Below, piece after piece: positions 24,399-31,770 of a stretch of DNA of 33,746 nucleotides. The first letter of the stretch is position 1. Each line of letters starts with the position of its first letter. A program made the translations under genes and the position numbers. This DNA is from an uncultured Bacteroidales bacterium. GTDB lineage: Bacteria > Bacteroidota > Bacteroidia > Bacteroidales > Bacteroidaceae. Location: assembly GCA_937898885.1 (NCBI GenBank), contig CALDKD010000100.1, positions 1 through 33,746 on the forward strand. The letters are read 5' to 3'. The notes below the pieces were generated by a model, which was not told the origin of the DNA, ran no database searches, and worked only from the letters and a program-made list of their open reading frames with translations.

Positions 24399-25586
24399 AT
24401 GAAGAGGATAATGCTGGTCTTTGGTACGAGACCTGAAGCTATAAAGATGTGCCCATTGGTTAAGGAGTTCCAGAGGTATCCCGATGACTTTGAGACCATA
24501 GTCTGTGTGACCGGTCAGCACCGTGAGATGTTGGACCAGGTGTTGAAGATATTTGAGGTCGCACCTGACTATGACTTGAACATCATGAAACAGGGTCAGG
24601 ACCTTACGGATGTGACCGCAAGGGTCCTGACCGGAATGCGCGATGTCTTCAAGGAATGCAGGCCCGATGTTGTTCTGGTGCATGGAGATACTACTACCAG
24701 CACTGCTGCAGCACTTGCAGCTTTCTATGCGCAGATACCTGTTGGTCATGTTGAGGCAGGACTGAGAACTCGTAACATCTACAGCCCTTGGCCGGAGGAG
24801 ATGAACAGGCAGATAACAGGAAGGATTGCCGCATACAACTTCTCCCCGACTTCTCTTAGCGAATGTAACCTGAATGAGGAGAAGGCATTGGGCAAGATAT
24901 ACGTGACAGGGAATACTGTGATAGATGCTCTCCATATGGTTGTTGACAAGCTCAAGAATAATCCTGAACTCGCAAAAGAGCAGCATAAAGTGCTTGCAGA
25001 TGCGGGATATGATGTGAGCAGGCTCGATCCTTCGAATGCTTCGACAGGCTCAGCAACCGATGGCAGGAGATTGGTGCTCATCACTGGCCACCGTAGGGAG
25101 AACTTTGGCGACGGATTCATCAGCATGTGCACGGCAATCAAGGACCTCACGAAGAAATATCCTGATGTGGACTTCGTATACCCTATGCACTTGAATCCCA
25201 ATGTGAGGAAGCCAATCCATGAGGTGTTCGGTGATGATTTGAGTAACCTGGGGAATATGTTCTTCATTGAACCGTTGCAGTATCTTGAGTTCGTATACCT
25301 GATGGAGAAGTCAACCATTGTGCTTACAGATTCCGGGGGCATCCAGGAAGAGGCGCCTGGCCTGGGCAAGCCTGTATTGGTTATGAGAGATACGACGGAG
25401 CGTCCGGAAGCACTTTCAAGTGGGACCGTCCATCTGGTTGGAACCAGCTATGACAAGATAGTGAATGAAGTCAGCACATTGCTGGATGACAAGGCTGCAT
25501 ACGAGAAGATGAGCATGGCTGTTAATCCATATGGGGATGGCAAAGCCTGTGAGAGAATTGTGTCATATATCAGTAAAACACTATGA
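24399..25586 (+). CDS. wecB: UDP-N-acetylglucosamine 2-epimerase, with a short inserted segment
   Basis: This non-hydrolysing epimerase interconverts UDP-GlcNAc and UDP-ManNAc. VFGTRPEAIKMCPLV (7-21), TGQHREMLDQVL, VHGDTTTS with Asp97, GHVEAGLRT with Glu119, SPWPEEMNRQ with Glu133, and GHRREN with His231 match the E. coli WecB catalytic set. At 395 aa it is about 19 longer than E. coli WecB. Part of the excess lies around residues 207-222, where an Asn/Ser/Thr/Gly-rich stretch (25031-25066) encodes a dispersed-repeat-like sequence just before the LVLITGHRREN strand. The ATG at 24399 fits the family start. No UDP-ManNAc dehydrogenase (WecC) is nearby, so ManNAc may be used as such. WbpI-type activity on the diaminouronate is a less likely alternative. 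Confidence 0.93.
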   Translation: MKRIMLVFGTRPEAIKMCPLVKEFQRYPDDFETIVCVTGQHREMLDQVLKIFEVAPDYDLNIMKQGQDLTDVTARVLTGMRDVFKECRPDVVLVHGDTTTSTAAALAAFYAQIPVGHVEAGLRTRNIYSPWPEEMNRQITGRIAAYNFSPTSLSECNLNEEKALGKIYVTGNTVIDALHMVVDKLKNNPELAKEQHKVLADAGYDVSRLDPSNASTGSATDGRRLVLITGHRRENFGDGFISMCTAIKDLTKKYPDVDFVYPMHLNPNVRKPIHEVFGDDLSNLGNMFFIEPLQYLEFVYLMEKSTIVLTDSGGIQEEAPGLGKPVLVMRDTTERPEALSSGTVHLVGTSYDKIVNEVSTLLDDKAAYEKMSMAVNPYGDGKACERIVSYISKTL

Positions 25587-26659
25587 AAGAACCTGTTAAG
25601 AAGCGCTTGGGGATCATGACATTCCACCGCGCCATAAACTATGGCGCAGTGTTGCAGTGCTTTGCGTTGAAATCAGTTTGTGAAGACCTTGGATTCAGCG
25701 TGAACACCATTGATTACAACCCTTTCGGGCACTATACTTATCGCGGTCTTATGAAGCATAGGCCCGGCAAGACCATTTCTAATGTTCTTACATTCAGATC
25801 CATGAACAGATTCGTCGACAGGTTCCTTTCACCTACTGCGCATACGGAAACGGTCCCTCCTGATTGCAGCTGCTATGATGCTGTTGTCGTCGGGTCTGAT
25901 ACTGTATGGCATGAACCTGTTGTGGGAAGGCTGATTAACTCATATTTGCTGGAGTTTATACCTGATGGGGATGATGTCCGTAAAATTGCATATGCAGCTT
26001 CTATTGGTGGTGAAACAGAAATAAGCAAAGAATATCGTAATTTATTTATCAAGGAACTTCCAAAGTTCCATGCCATATCCGTCCGTGAGCAACAATCTGC
26101 GCCGGTTATTCAGTCAGTTTCCAATATGGCTGTGGCGGATGTTTGCGATCCTTCTTTGCTGCTTGGCCAGGCGGATTATGAAAAAATAGAACATGAGATA
26201 AGGACACCGAAACATTATATTGCTGTATTTGATCTTGCCGGTGATCCCGAAATAAAAAAAGTTGCATTAGAATTGAAGGAGAAGACTGGCTATGAATGCG
26301 TAAATATCTCATTTTCTCCTTTGAAGTGGGTTGACAAGAATTATTATGGAGTATCCCCGAATGAATGGCTTTCTTTGATTCACAAAGCCGATTTCATTTG
26401 TACTAACAGTTTCCACGGCACATGTTTTTCATTGATTTATGAAAAGCCGTTCATATTTGTGCCGGTAAGGAAAGGTGTCCGGTCCGCTGTCAATGGCCGG
26501 ATCGAGAACCTGTTGGCAAATACCGGTTTATGCGGAAGAATTTATGATGGCAAGGATATTCCTGACAGTTTCCTTCAACTGGAATACGCCCCGGTACGCC
26601 GGAATATTCTAGAGTACATTAGCCGGTCAAAGGCTTGGCTCAAATCAGCATTGTCATGA
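25583..26659 (+). CDS. Polysaccharide pyruvyltransferase-family protein
   Basis: This 358-residue protein belongs to the CsaB/WcaK/AmsJ family, which adds pyruvate ketals from phosphoenolpyruvate to sugars; some members are sialyl- or other sugar transferases. Landmarks are GIMTFHRAINYGAVLQ (10-25), VVVGSDTVWHE, KIAYAASIGGE, SVREQQSAPV, DPSLLL and the C-terminal TNSFHGTCFSLIYEKPF. A pyruvyl group would add negative charge. It overlaps wecB and the nitroreductase-family gene by 4 bp on each side, and this pyruvyltransferase/nitroreductase pairing recurs in Bacteroidetes capsule loci as far as I recall. The family is firm; the actual donor is unproven. Confidence 0.88.
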   Translation: MKEPVKKRLGIMTFHRAINYGAVLQCFALKSVCEDLGFSVNTIDYNPFGHYTYRGLMKHRPGKTISNVLTFRSMNRFVDRFLSPTAHTETVPPDCSCYDAVVVGSDTVWHEPVVGRLINSYLLEFIPDGDDVRKIAYAASIGGETEISKEYRNLFIKELPKFHAISVREQQSAPVIQSVSNMAVADVCDPSLLLGQADYEKIEHEIRTPKHYIAVFDLAGDPEIKKVALELKEKTGYECVNISFSPLKWVDKNYYGVSPNEWLSLIHKADFICTNSFHGTCFSLIYEKPFIFVPVRKGVRSAVNGRIENLLANTGLCGRIYDGKDIPDSFLQLEYAPVRRNILEYISRSKAWLKSALS

Positions 26660-27645
26660 AACATACAAAAAACGATAAAGGCGTTCAGGTCCGGCGCCGG
26701 ATCAAGGCTTTTTATTTCGGGCTTCGACATTTTGGCTACCACTTTCTGAAAAGTGTTAGATTTGGCTGTTTTGATTATTATGCCAATCAGAAGTCATTCA
26801 TTGCTATGTTGACTTCAAACTATCATGTGGTTGAAAAAAGCTTGGCGATGCCGAACTTTGAATATGGGCATTGCCGTGATAGGGTCCTGAATGTATGTGG
26901 TGATGTAATTAAATATGCCGAACTTGGTTTTGATTGTGGCAATGTTCAGTTCCAAGGCGCCGTTCAAGCTGTAATGGAGTACAAGAGAGTACACGATGAT
27001 GCACATATTGAACTTGATGATGAATTGACTGATGCTCTTGATAAGGTGAGTGGAATGTTCGCTGTGCCGGAACACGATCAACCGTATTCGACTCCCCAAA
27101 AGTTCTTCGAGCTTTCAGATTCTCCTTTCCCTGTATTTGCTGAGTCAAGGCATAGTGTGCGGAGCTATTCTTCCGAACCTGTTCCTATGACATTGGTTGA
27201 GGACAGCGTTGACATTGCCCGTACGACTCCTACCCCATGTAATCGCCAACCAAATAAAACATATGTCGTCAAGGACCACGCTTTGATAAAGAGTATCATT
27301 AAGGTGCAGGGGGGCGGCCGTGGTTTTGCCGAGGACGCAGATAAGTTGCTTATTGTGACGAGTGATATAAGTGTATTCAATTTCAGGGAACAGTTTGAAG
27401 CCTTCAAGTCCGGAGGAATGTATACTATGAACCTCCTATATGCTTTGCATTACAATAAGATAGGTGCATGCCCGTTAGAGTGGGGCGAATGTCCGAAGAA
27501 TGACAGGTGGCTGCGCAGGCTTCTTTCAATACCCGAGAATGAGTCTGTGATTTCTATTATTTCAATAGGATACCCTAAGCCTGAATTCAGATATGTCACT
27601 TCATCCAGGAGCCCATTGTGTGACTCATTATTTGTTGTGGACTGA
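26656..27645 (+). CDS. Nitroreductase-family flavoprotein with N-terminal extension
   Basis: This 329-residue protein has a C-terminal flavin-dependent nitroreductase domain starting about residue 150. SRHSVRSYSSEPVPM, ARTTPTPCNRQPNKTYVV and VISIISIGYPK are the FMN-binding and core strands. The first ~145 residues are an unrecognised basic/aromatic-rich extension (RRIKAFYFGLRHFGYHFL) that could bind membrane or a partner. I chose the ATG at 26656, overlapping the pyruvyltransferase stop (ATGA); a TTG lies 21 bp upstream. Such proteins are found beside pyruvyltransferase-family genes in polysaccharide loci, but their substrate is unknown. I cannot assign a reaction. Confidence 0.8.
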   Translation: MKHTKNDKGVQVRRRIKAFYFGLRHFGYHFLKSVRFGCFDYYANQKSFIAMLTSNYHVVEKSLAMPNFEYGHCRDRVLNVCGDVIKYAELGFDCGNVQFQGAVQAVMEYKRVHDDAHIELDDELTDALDKVSGMFAVPEHDQPYSTPQKFFELSDSPFPVFAESRHSVRSYSSEPVPMTLVEDSVDIARTTPTPCNRQPNKTYVVKDHALIKSIIKVQGGGRGFAEDADKLLIVTSDISVFNFREQFEAFKSGGMYTMNLLYALHYNKIGACPLEWGECPKNDRWLRRLLSIPENESVISIISIGYPKPEFRYVTSSRSPLCDSLFVVD

Positions 27646-27659
27646 TAATTTGTACCGAT

Positions 27660-28397
27660 ATGGATTTTACTTTACAAAAATACAAGGAGCTTCTTGTTGC
27701 TCTCAAAGGTTATGGTGACATTATGTTGAGACATGATGTTGACCTGAGGCCTCAGAACAGCCTTGCAACGGCAAAGATTGAAAAAGAGTTTGGGTGGAAG
27801 GCGGTGTATTACTTCAGGGCTGTTCCGGAGAGTTGGGATGAGGCAGTCATTAAACAGATCGCAGGATTGGGGCATGAGATAGGATATCATTATGAAAGCC
27901 TCACCACATGCAATGGTGATATTGATGCCGCATGGGAGGACTTCAGGCACAATCTTGCAAAGTTGGAAGCGGTGGTCGGCAAGCCGGTCAAGAGCATATG
28001 TATGCACGGCAGCCCCAAATCGCCCTGGGACAGCAAGGATATCTGGAAAAAGTTTGACTATCGGAGTGCGGGTGTGGATTTTGAACCATATCTTGATACC
28101 GATTTCTCCAAGACTTTTTATCTGACGGATACAGGAAGGCGATGGGACGGGTACAAGGTAAGTGTACGGGACAGGATCCCCGGATATCAGGAAAAATGGA
28201 TTGAGCAAGGGCTTGTATTCCATTCTACTGATGATATTATCCGTGCTGCGAATGAAGGAAGACTGCCAAGAGTACTTATGATTACTACACATCCTCAGCG
28301 GTGGTCAGATGATATTTTGTCATGGAGTAAGGAATTTTTATTGCAAAATGCTAAAAACATTATAAAGGGAATAATGATAAAAAGAAATAATGGTTAA
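27660..28397 (+). CDS. NodB-like polysaccharide-deacetylase-superfamily protein, cytoplasmic
   Basis: This 245-residue protein has a NodB-like beta/alpha-barrel pattern. LRHDVDLRP (22-30) corresponds to the metal-binding motif 1 (usually TFDD), and HEIGYHYES (about 72-80) to motif 2 (usually HTxxH). MHGSPKSPW and ITTHPQRW supply further candidate catalytic residues. There is no signal peptide, so it should act on cytoplasmic sugar nucleotides or lipid-linked sugars. The motifs are atypical and deacetylase activity is not assured. It is the last gene before wza; its stop codon overlaps a promoter-like element. Confidence 0.7.
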   Translation: MDFTLQKYKELLVALKGYGDIMLRHDVDLRPQNSLATAKIEKEFGWKAVYYFRAVPESWDEAVIKQIAGLGHEIGYHYESLTTCNGDIDAAWEDFRHNLAKLEAVVGKPVKSICMHGSPKSPWDSKDIWKKFDYRSAGVDFEPYLDTDFSKTFYLTDTGRRWDGYKVSVRDRIPGYQEKWIEQGLVFHSTDDIIRAANEGRLPRVLMITTHPQRWSDDILSWSKEFLLQNAKNIIKGIMIKRNNG

Positions 28398-28402
28398 ATT
28401 TG
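28395..28402 (+). promoter_or_regulatory. Possible -7 promoter element (TAAATTTG) for wza-wzc
   Basis: TAAATTTG matches TAnnTTTG, starts on the TAA stop of the preceding gene, and lies 25 bp before the wza ATG. No TTG is visible at the -33 distance. It may allow separate expression of the export/kinase pair. Support is weak because the motif is short and the region is AT-rich. Confidence 0.35.
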
Positions 28403-28427
28403 CAAGATTGAATAATTGGGCTTGATT

Positions 28428-29225
28428 ATGAATTACACAAAAATATTACTTTCTGCAGCCACGGCGATTCTGCTTGTGGCGTCGTGCGCAACCCCTAAGC
28501 AGGTCGTATATCTCCAGGACATGGAGCAGGACAGCCAGATTGAACTTGAGAACAGAATCCAGGCCGTTATCGTTCCGTATGATGAGCTTGATATTATTAT
28601 ATCATGCCCGGATCCTGAGATAGCCAAGCCGTTCAATATCAGAACTTCTGGAATTATGGGCTCTGGAGGAAGTGCAGGTAGCGCATATACATACCTTGTT
28701 GATCCTGATGGAAATATACAACTGCCTGTAATTGGTGAACTTCATGCTGCCGGTCTGACTCGTCTTCAACTTCAAGATCTTATCAGTAATATCCTTGTTG
28801 ATGGCAGTTACTTGGCTGATCCATATGTGATGGTCCGTTTCTATAACTTCAAGGTGTTCTTTCTTGGCTCTGATGGAGGCAAGACAATCACCATATCAAA
28901 TGAAAGATGTACTTTCCTTGAAGCTTTGGCTATGGCTGGTGATATCAGTGCATATACCAGAAGGGATAAGATCGGAGTCCTTCGTGAGATTGACGGAAAG
29001 ATGACGATGCATTACATTGATCCGAGAAAGGCTGATGTTTTCAATGATCCTTTCTTTATCCTCCAGAAGAATGATATTATTGTAACCAGGTCATATGGCT
29101 CAAAATATTGGCGTGACGAGATGAGTTTCTGGGGTTCATGGGTGTCTCTTGCTACATCTGTCGCGACTCTGGCGACCACCGTTTTCCTGTTAACTAGCGC
29201 TAATACTATACAGTATGTTAGATAA
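28428..29225 (+). CDS. wza: Outer-membrane polysaccharide export lipoprotein (Wza-like)
   Basis: This 265-residue OPX protein forms the outer-membrane channel. The N-terminus is a lipoprotein signal with lipobox LVASC (Cys20). Next comes the polysaccharide export domain (VIVPYDELDIIISCPDPEIAKPF; SGSAYTYLVDPDGNIQLPVIGE), then a soluble-ligand-binding beta-grasp-like part (FKVFFLGSDGGKTITI, CTFLEALAMAGDISAYT). The C-terminus holds one hydrophobic helix (about 235-258), as in compact Bacteroidetes Wza proteins. I chose the ATG at 28428 because it gives a proper signal peptide; a TTG at 28416 only adds four residues. It overlaps wzc by 11 bp, so the pair is coupled. Confidence 0.93.
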   Translation: MNYTKILLSAATAILLVASCATPKQVVYLQDMEQDSQIELENRIQAVIVPYDELDIIISCPDPEIAKPFNIRTSGIMGSGGSAGSAYTYLVDPDGNIQLPVIGELHAAGLTRLQLQDLISNILVDGSYLADPYVMVRFYNFKVFFLGSDGGKTITISNERCTFLEALAMAGDISAYTRRDKIGVLREIDGKMTMHYIDPRKADVFNDPFFILQKNDIIVTRSYGSKYWRDEMSFWGSWVSLATSVATLATTVFLLTSANTIQYVR

Positions 29226-31767
29226 AAGAAACGAAAACACTCTTCTGGACGAGAATACCAGCGATTTTTTACATCTTAAAGACATAACAGTAACCCTGTT
29301 ACGTAATTTGCACTGGTTTCTGCTGTGTGCTGTTATCGGTGCTTTTATTGCTGGTTATTCTGCACATCAAAAGGAACGCATCTATAGTTCCAATGCTAAA
29401 ATTGCTATCCAGTCCCTTATCAACGATAATGCAATTCAGGCGCCCAGTACTCAGATGAATAATTTGGGCTCCCGCCGTCTTGCCTTGAACTATACTGCGA
29501 TAAACAGCGAGATTTTTTCTTTGCAGTCCAAGACAGCCATGATGCAGGTTGTGGAGAACCTGAAACTCAATGTCAGTTACAAATGCAGGAGCAAGGTTGT
29601 CAAGCGTGACAAGGATTTATATGGCGAAAGCCCGGTTGATGTTCAGTTCCTGGATTTTAATGGAACGCAGTATCTGAGCCTGACCATTACTCCTGAGACT
29701 GACAGCCTCTTCACCATTTCTGAAGGTGACTCCTATTCTCTGAAGGCTGCTTATGGGGATACATTGGCTACACCTGCAACTAGAATAATTGTTGACAGGA
29801 CATGGTTCTTGACTGACAGTTACATTGGTACTCCCATTTCAGTGCGGTATAGCAGTGTTGCAGATGTGGCTGACAGATATCGCAGTGCGTTGGAGATCAC
29901 CCGTAATGACCAGATGGACAATGTCCTCTTGCTTTCTATTTCTGACACCTCTCCAGTTAAAGCCGCTGCTATTGTCAACGAGGTCATCTCAGTATATAAT
30001 AATAATGCCATTGACGCAAAGAAGGATGTCATTGCCCAGACATACGATTACATCAATGATCGTTTGAGCTCATTGGATAGTGACCTCAGCAGCAAGGAAG
30101 GGGAGATCGCTGCTTTCAAGAGTGCCAATCAGATTATTGATACCAAGAATTATGGTGAGGAGTTCCTCGCTGGAAATATAGAGGCATCTGATGAAATGGA
30201 GGCTCTGCAGCGTCAGTTATCGCTTGCGCGTTATGTTAAGAGTGCAGCTTCCGGATCAGAAGGCAATGTGACTCTCCCCACAGGTATAGGTCTCAACAAC
30301 AGTACGGTCGACCAGATGATTGCCCAGTATAATGAGAATGCAAAGAAACTGGACAAATATGCTTCAACTGGTGCAACCAACAACCCTGTTGTCAGGGAAC
30401 TGCAGGCCGATCAGGCTTCTCAGAAGGCAACCATTGAGAGCATGCTTGACAGTTATATAGGCACAATGGAGGAGAAGGCGCGTGGGGTTGAGAGTTATTC
30501 CAACCAGATGCGCAGTCAGTTGCGCCAGGCTCCTTCAAAGCAGGTTTATATTGCGGGCGTTGAGAGGCTCCAGCAGATTAAGGAGTCACTTTATCTCAAC
30601 CTCCTTAGCAAGCGTGAGGAACTTCTTATCAGTCAGCCTTCAATTGAAGGTAACGCCCGTATTATCGATGAGGCGCGAGTTAATCGTAATCCAGTAGCTC
30701 CTAATGAGAAGAAGCAGGCTTTGGTGGGATTTTTTGTGGGCCTCCTCATCCCTATTGCAATTTTCTTCTTATTCAGCATCTTCGATACCCGCGTGCGCTT
30801 CCGTGATGATGTTGAGAAGTTCGTCTCTGCACCTTTCCTGGCTGAGATTCCTTCTAACCATCTACCGGGCGAGAAGTCTGACAAGAAAAAGAAGAAGAAG
30901 TCTGATTCCAAGAAGAAGGGCAAGCACCATCATAGCAAGGTTGAACCGCCGCAGATTGTGGTGTCCAACAAGAAGCGTGATCCTATTTCTGAGGCGTTCC
31001 GTATTCTCAGGTCTAACCTTGAGTACGTGAAGGACGGTGATAAGGCTTGCAACGTGTTCCTTATGACTTCGCTCCTTGAGGGTTCTGGTAAATCGTTTGT
31101 TACTACCAACTTGGCTACGTCACTCGGCCTTGTTGGCAAGAAGGTTTGTGTGGTTGATTGTGACCTCCGTAAGTGTACTCTTACCAAGCAGTTCTCAAGT
31201 ACCAAGAATGAGGGCTTGAGTGAGTACCTTTCTTCTCAGAACGATAACCTGGAGGCCCTTGTTTCTAAGAAGGCTATTGCAGAGTGCGTTGATGCTGTGT
31301 TTACCGGTGCTATGCCGCCTAATCCTTCCGAGTTGTTGAGTGATGACCGCTTTGCAACAATGATGGAGTATCTGCGCGCTAATTACGAGTATGTTTTCCT
31401 TGATTCCATTCCTGCCGGTATCCTTGCTGATGCGAACATCATCAAGAAGTATGCTGACTCTACCATATTCCTTATCCGTTCTGGCATCATTGACAAGCGT
31501 ATGCTTCCTGATGTGGAGAAGATCTACAAGAGCGGCGACTTCCCGAAGATGAACATCATCCTCAATGACGTTGAGTACGCCAAGAAGAGTCACTATGGCT
31601 ATGGTTATGGCTACGGCTATGGTTATGGCCACGGTTATGGCTACGGTTACGGCCACAGCTATGGATATGGCAGCGCTTACGGTTACGGCAGCAAGGGCTA
31701 TGGCTACGGAGACTATGACGCCGAGCATCCTGAGGAAAGCCAGGATACCAAAAAGAAAAAGAGCTAG
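29215..31767 (+). CDS. wzc: Chain-length regulator and autophosphorylating tyrosine kinase (Wzc-like) with Tyr/Gly-repeat tail
   Basis: This 850-residue inner-membrane co-polymerase and bacterial tyrosine kinase has a Wzz-type N-terminus with TM1 (about 34-50) and a long periplasmic coiled region (about 60-495) ending in the GNVR-like segment NRNPVAPNEKKQ. TM2 follows (about 505-522). Next is a Lys/His-rich linker (554-575), then the kinase: Walker A GSGKS (623-627), Walker A' VVDCDLRK (646-653) and Walker B VFLDS with Asp730. The tail (794-834) has 16 tyrosines, mostly strictly alternating with glycine, and is the presumed autophosphorylation cluster. Known Wzc cycles link phosphorylation to polymer length and export. 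The partner is the Wza overlapping it by 11 bp. Confidence 0.95.
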   Translation: MLDKRNENTLLDENTSDFLHLKDITVTLLRNLHWFLLCAVIGAFIAGYSAHQKERIYSSNAKIAIQSLINDNAIQAPSTQMNNLGSRRLALNYTAINSEIFSLQSKTAMMQVVENLKLNVSYKCRSKVVKRDKDLYGESPVDVQFLDFNGTQYLSLTITPETDSLFTISEGDSYSLKAAYGDTLATPATRIIVDRTWFLTDSYIGTPISVRYSSVADVADRYRSALEITRNDQMDNVLLLSISDTSPVKAAAIVNEVISVYNNNAIDAKKDVIAQTYDYINDRLSSLDSDLSSKEGEIAAFKSANQIIDTKNYGEEFLAGNIEASDEMEALQRQLSLARYVKSAASGSEGNVTLPTGIGLNNSTVDQMIAQYNENAKKLDKYASTGATNNPVVRELQADQASQKATIESMLDSYIGTMEEKARGVESYSNQMRSQLRQAPSKQVYIAGVERLQQIKESLYLNLLSKREELLISQPSIEGNARIIDEARVNRNPVAPNEKKQALVGFFVGLLIPIAIFFLFSIFDTRVRFRDDVEKFVSAPFLAEIPSNHLPGEKSDKKKKKKSDSKKKGKHHHSKVEPPQIVVSNKKRDPISEAFRILRSNLEYVKDGDKACNVFLMTSLLEGSGKSFVTTNLATSLGLVGKKVCVVDCDLRKCTLTKQFSSTKNEGLSEYLSSQNDNLEALVSKKAIAECVDAVFTGAMPPNPSELLSDDRFATMMEYLRANYEYVFLDSIPAGILADANIIKKYADSTIFLIRSGIIDKRMLPDVEKIYKSGDFPKMNIILNDVEYAKKSHYGYGYGYGYGYGHGYGYGYGHSYGYGSAYGYGSKGYGYGDYDAEHPEESQDTKKKKS
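31594..31716 (+). repeat. GGY-TAY hexanucleotide repeat array coding the Tyr/Gly tail of Wzc
   Basis: This 123-bp in-frame array has degenerate hexamer units (TATGGC, TATGGT, TACGGC, TACGGT) that encode alternating Tyr-Gly, interrupted by His, Ser, Ala and Lys codons. It covers residues 794-834 of the kinase. Loss or gain of a unit keeps the frame and changes the tyrosine count by one, so slippage would tune, not kill, the protein. Confidence 0.85.
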
Positions 31768-31770
31768 CAG

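Noticed and set aside
24225..24986. Minus-strand open frame of about 250 codons across the FabH-like/wecB junction
   Set aside because: It spans two convincing + strand genes and has no family features.
24399..25586. Calling the epimerase WbpI (diaminouronate 2-epimerase)
   Set aside because: Motifs such as GHVEAGLRT and SPWPEEMNR and the start region fit WecB closely. WbpI activity stays possible but is not favoured.
26656..27645. Idea that the nitroreductase-family enzyme makes or uses a nitrosugar, as in kijanose
   Set aside because: Known nitrososynthases such as KijD3 are acyl-CoA-dehydrogenase-like flavoproteins, not this family, and the gene is 14 kb from the aminosugar module. Nothing in the sequence supports it.
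31594..31716. Tandem array considered as a CRISPR or non-coding satellite
   Set aside because: Units are 6 bp, in frame and encode the expected tyrosine-rich tail of a Wzc kinase. There are no spacers.
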